Program-made: the position numbers and the translations under genes
Notes under the pieces: generated by a model
The model's input: only the letters and a program-made list of their open reading frames with translations
Told to the model about the DNA's origin: nothing
Databases searched by the model: none
Part shown: piece after piece, positions 59,703-64,000 of the stretch
Numbering within the stretch: the stretch's first letter is position 1
How the letters are laid out: each line of letters starts with the position of its first letter
Origin: an uncultured Shimia sp.
GTDB taxonomy: Bacteria; Pseudomonadota; Alphaproteobacteria; Rhodobacterales; Rhodobacteraceae
NCBI RefSeq assembly: GCF_947498095.1
Contig: NZ_CANMJE010000005.1
Coordinates: forward strand, 62,001-126,000
DNA: 64,000 nt
Direction of reading: 5' to 3'

Positions 59703-60968
59703 TCAGTGCAAATCTACACCCTTGGCAGATCCATTCGCCCGGGTGACAATCCACAAGTTCAGGCGCCAAATACCCCACGCCAGTGGGATCGCAGCCAGAC
59801 CGCCTATGACATAGGCCAAGGGTTCACTGTAAAAACTCTCGAAAACCTGCGTGTATCCGTGAATGCCCGCAAAAGTCAGCGCCGTATTGAACAAGCCGCG
59901 CCGATTCCCGTGCGTAGACCACGCAATAATAACTGCTAGGGCCATGGCCCAAATGATCGCATAGACCTGTTCAGACACAATCAAGGTTGTTCCCCGGAAC
60001 GCCTCTTGTGCTGCGCTCCAGTCTTCCCAACTCATGTCCCGACTTCGTCTCCATGAACCCGGGCCCCAAATGGTCTCTCCGACCACATCACCCCAGATCG
60101 ACCCGACCAACGCACAGAGATTGGCCACAATGAACGCCATCACCGCCAGAACGACCGCATGGCGCGAAGACCGCTCTGGCAGGCGCAACGCAAGCCAAAG
60201 ACAGAGACCTATCAGCGCTGACATCTGCAAGATCGACAGGGTCGCTTCCGGGGAATAGAAAACATAGGCCGCGGTAAAATAGTAAGTTCCGGTATCCAGA
60301 ACCTGCGCAAATGGTGCAATCGCCAGCGCAGTCACCAACCTGACATCTGTCACCCAACCTGCTGCAATCAACGCGCCAGTGACATAGAGGTAGAACAAAC
60401 TCATCAAGGGGCCGGAGATTTGTTCCTGATGAAGAAGAAAACCGACACCAAAGATATGCATGGCAACCCCCATCAAAAGAATTGCCCCAGTCACAAACCG
60501 CGTTGATGTCGCCTTGAATACGTAGCTTGCGCCGGTGATCACGGCGATCAGCGCGCCCAACAGGGCCATGCCCAGTCCCGCAACCGGCTCATATTTGTCC
60601 AGCAACTCGACACTGGCACCACCGATGAGCATTCCGGCCCCTATCAGGGTCGAAGCGTTACCGAACATCCGAAACATCTCGCCACCGCGAAACAGGATAA
60701 ACAAGCCAAGCCCCAGCGCGATACCCCCACTCACCGCAACGGCCAGTGCGCTTGCCAGAAAAAGGATGAGGCCCGCGGTGGCCGCGACGATGCCAGAGCA
60801 TAAAAGGGCATTGATTGCGAGCTGAACCATGCTGTCACGCGCGCGCGCTTCAATCTCTGCGGCTTGTGACGCGGTGATAATCCCGTCTGCAACCAGTTTA
60901 TCGGTATCGGCTATGGCCTGCATGATCGTACCCACTTCGTCACTTCGACAAAGTTCTACATCAAACAT
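59703..60968 (-). CDS. DUF2157-like polytopic membrane protein
   Basis: N-terminal ADGIITASQAAEIEA, many TM segments. Confidence 0.7.
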   Translation of the reverse strand: MFDVELCRSDEVGTIMQAIADTDKLVADGIITASQAAEIEARARDSMVQLAINALLCSGIVAATAGLILFLASALAVAVSGGIALGLGLFILFRGGEMFRMFGNASTLIGAGMLIGGASVELLDKYEPVAGLGMALLGALIAVITGASYVFKATSTRFVTGAILLMGVAMHIFGVGFLLHQEQISGPLMSLFYLYVTGALIAAGWVTDVRLVTALAIAPFAQVLDTGTYYFTAAYVFYSPEATLSILQMSALIGLCLWLALRLPERSSRHAVVLAVMAFIVANLCALVGSIWGDVVGETIWGPGSWRRSRDMSWEDWSAAQEAFRGTTLIVSEQVYAIIWAMALAVIIAWSTHGNRRGLFNTALTFAGIHGYTQVFESFYSEPLAYVIGGLAAIPLAWGIWRLNLWIVTRANGSAKGVDLH

Positions 60969-61087
60969 CTGAGCAGCGCGAGAAAATCAACCAGAAGGCG
61001 GCATCGTATCTGCTGGCAAGCCTACTGTTTCAACAAAAAGGGGCCGCCCAAAGGCGACCCCAAATTCTTCCGGATGGAAGGCGTGAC

Positions 61088-62749
<1,662 letters not shown>

Positions 62750-62772
62750 TCAGTAGATGTTCTTGGCGACAA

Positions 62773-63060
62773 TCAGGCAATGATGCCCATGATGTCGGAT
62801 TCTTTCATGATCAGCAGCTCTTCACCGTCGATGGTGATTTCGGTGCCAGACCACTTGCCAAACAGGACTTTGTCGCCTGCTTTGACGTCCAGTGCGATGC
62901 GATCGCCGTCGTCGTCACGCAGACCTGCGCCAACAGAAACGATCTCGCCTTCGGCGGGTTTTTCTTTTGCGCTATCGGGGATGATAAGGCCGCCTGCGGT
63001 TTTTTCTTCGCTTTCGGTGCGACGAACCACAACACGGTCGTGCAGAGGTGTAAATGCCAT
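62773..63060 (-). CDS. groES: Co-chaperonin GroES
   Basis: [38 protein letters not shown]. Confidence 0.99.
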   Translation of the reverse strand: MAFTPLHDRVVVRRTESEEKTAGGLIIPDSAKEKPAEGEIVSVGAGLRDDDGDRIALDVKAGDKVLFGKWSGTEITIDGEELLIMKESDIMGIIA

Positions 63061-63109
63061 TGTCTAGGTTTCCCTAACTAGTTGTCTCCCTGACTCCTCA
63101 GCGGAGTCG

Positions 63110-63136
63110 TTATCACTCCCTACCGGCGAGTGCTAA
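63110..63136 (-). promoter_or_regulatory. CIRCE element (HrcA operator)
   Basis: Minus strand TTAGCACTC-N9-GAGTGATAA, one mismatch to the consensus TTAGCACTC-N9-GAGTGCTAA, upstream of groES. Confidence 0.92.
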
Positions 63137-63206
63137 CAGCGCATAGCTAGAGAGTCCAAAACCCCGAGTCAACCAAGTGATAAGAAAAAATGAAATCAGG
63201 CGTGGA

Positions 63207-63980
63207 TCAGGTGGCGCCGCCGGTTTCAATATGCACCACGGCACCACAGTGTTTGCAATGAACCGCGTCCGCATCATGACGCTCCAACCCGCAAGTTTTA
63301 CAGAGATGCCGCACTTTGGACGGCATCACGATGGTTCGGGCCAGATGTACAAACAACGAGACACCAACGACCATGATCATTACGGCTGCCACCTTGCCGG
63401 TAATTGAAGTGGGCGTGATGTCCCCATACCCTGTCGTGGTGAGCGTCGTCACCGTGAAGTACAATGAGTCCACATAGCCTTCGATGCCGGATTCAACCTT
63501 GGCAAACAGGGTATAAACCGCGGATGTCGTGGTAAAGACGAACACCAACAAATTCAAACTGGCAACAATGGCATCCTCCCGGAGCCGGAAAAAGCTGCTC
63601 GAAGCCCGCAGATCCTGTAACAGATAAAACGAGTGCGCCAATCTAAGACCCCGCAGGATCCGTAAAAACGAGAGATCGACAGGTACAAACTGGTTAAGAA
63701 AGATCGCGAACAGCACGATCGCGTCCGCCCATACATAAATTCTCGACAGGTGCGCGCGCTTGTCCGGTGCAATCCACAGCCGCGCCAGGAAATCCAGCAG
63801 AATTACCATGGCGATGACTGCATTGATCGAACGGATCGTTTCGTTGGTTGGATAGATTGTGACGACAATAAAGTAGCTGATGGTCACAATATCAAAGGCA
63901 AACAACAGGTAGCGAAACCAGATCGAGCGCTTTGACGGCCCGGTGTAAAGGTCATTGATGGCTGTTTTGAAACCACTCAT
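63207..63980 (-). CDS. Voltage-gated-like potassium channel with C-terminal zinc ribbon
   Basis: Six-TM channel with TTGYGDITP selectivity filter; C-terminal CKTCGLERHDADAVHCKHCG. Confidence 0.88.
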   Translation of the reverse strand: MSGFKTAINDLYTGPSKRSIWFRYLLFAFDIVTISYFIVVTIYPTNETIRSINAVIAMVILLDFLARLWIAPDKRAHLSRIYVWADAIVLFAIFLNQFVPVDLSFLRILRGLRLAHSFYLLQDLRASSSFFRLREDAIVASLNLLVFVFTTTSAVYTLFAKVESGIEGYVDSLYFTVTTLTTTGYGDITPTSITGKVAAVMIMVVGVSLFVHLARTIVMPSKVRHLCKTCGLERHDADAVHCKHCGAVVHIETGGAT

Positions 63981-64000
63981 TAGGCACCACCTTGGCTGAT

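Overview
This window looks like ordinary Rhodobacteraceae (Roseobacter-group) chromosome; that lineage call rests on gene content and protein style, with no search run. The largest locus is a Tad/Flp pilus assembly cluster (~11.0-25.2 kb). It holds a lytic transglycosylase, three near-identical tandem Flp pilins plus a fourth divergent one, cpaB, a cpaC secretin, an OmpA-family protein, cpaE, cpaF, tadB, tadC, two TPR lipoproteins, a cpaA-like prepilin peptidase and an uncharacterised AAA+ ATPase. The rest is mostly housekeeping: degP-type protease, hflKC, gor, rpiA, sdaA, pcs, ogt, ileS, truncated haemoglobin, ycjX/DUF697, truA, fabH-like, tdk, proC, an ABC/MacA-like exporter, lgt, midA-like, pgeF, trxB, an FeS-adenylate cyclase, sat-cysC, Hsp20, purEK, phnM and groESL. 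Observations most worth a second look: (1) a DnaE2 C-terminal OB-fold remnant directly behind a perfect alphaproteobacterial SOS box; (2) a MarR-type winged-helix domain translationally continuous with ATP sulfurylase/APS kinase; (3) a GCCCCA-N5-GCCCCA direct-repeat promoter module (11-bp period) shared by the three flp genes, cpaE and a distant 47-aa basic protein gene; (4) a cluster of three DnaA-box-like sites in an intergenic region. I saw no rRNA, convincing tRNA, CRISPR array, transposase or prophage. All homology calls are recognition from memory of protein families; no search was run.
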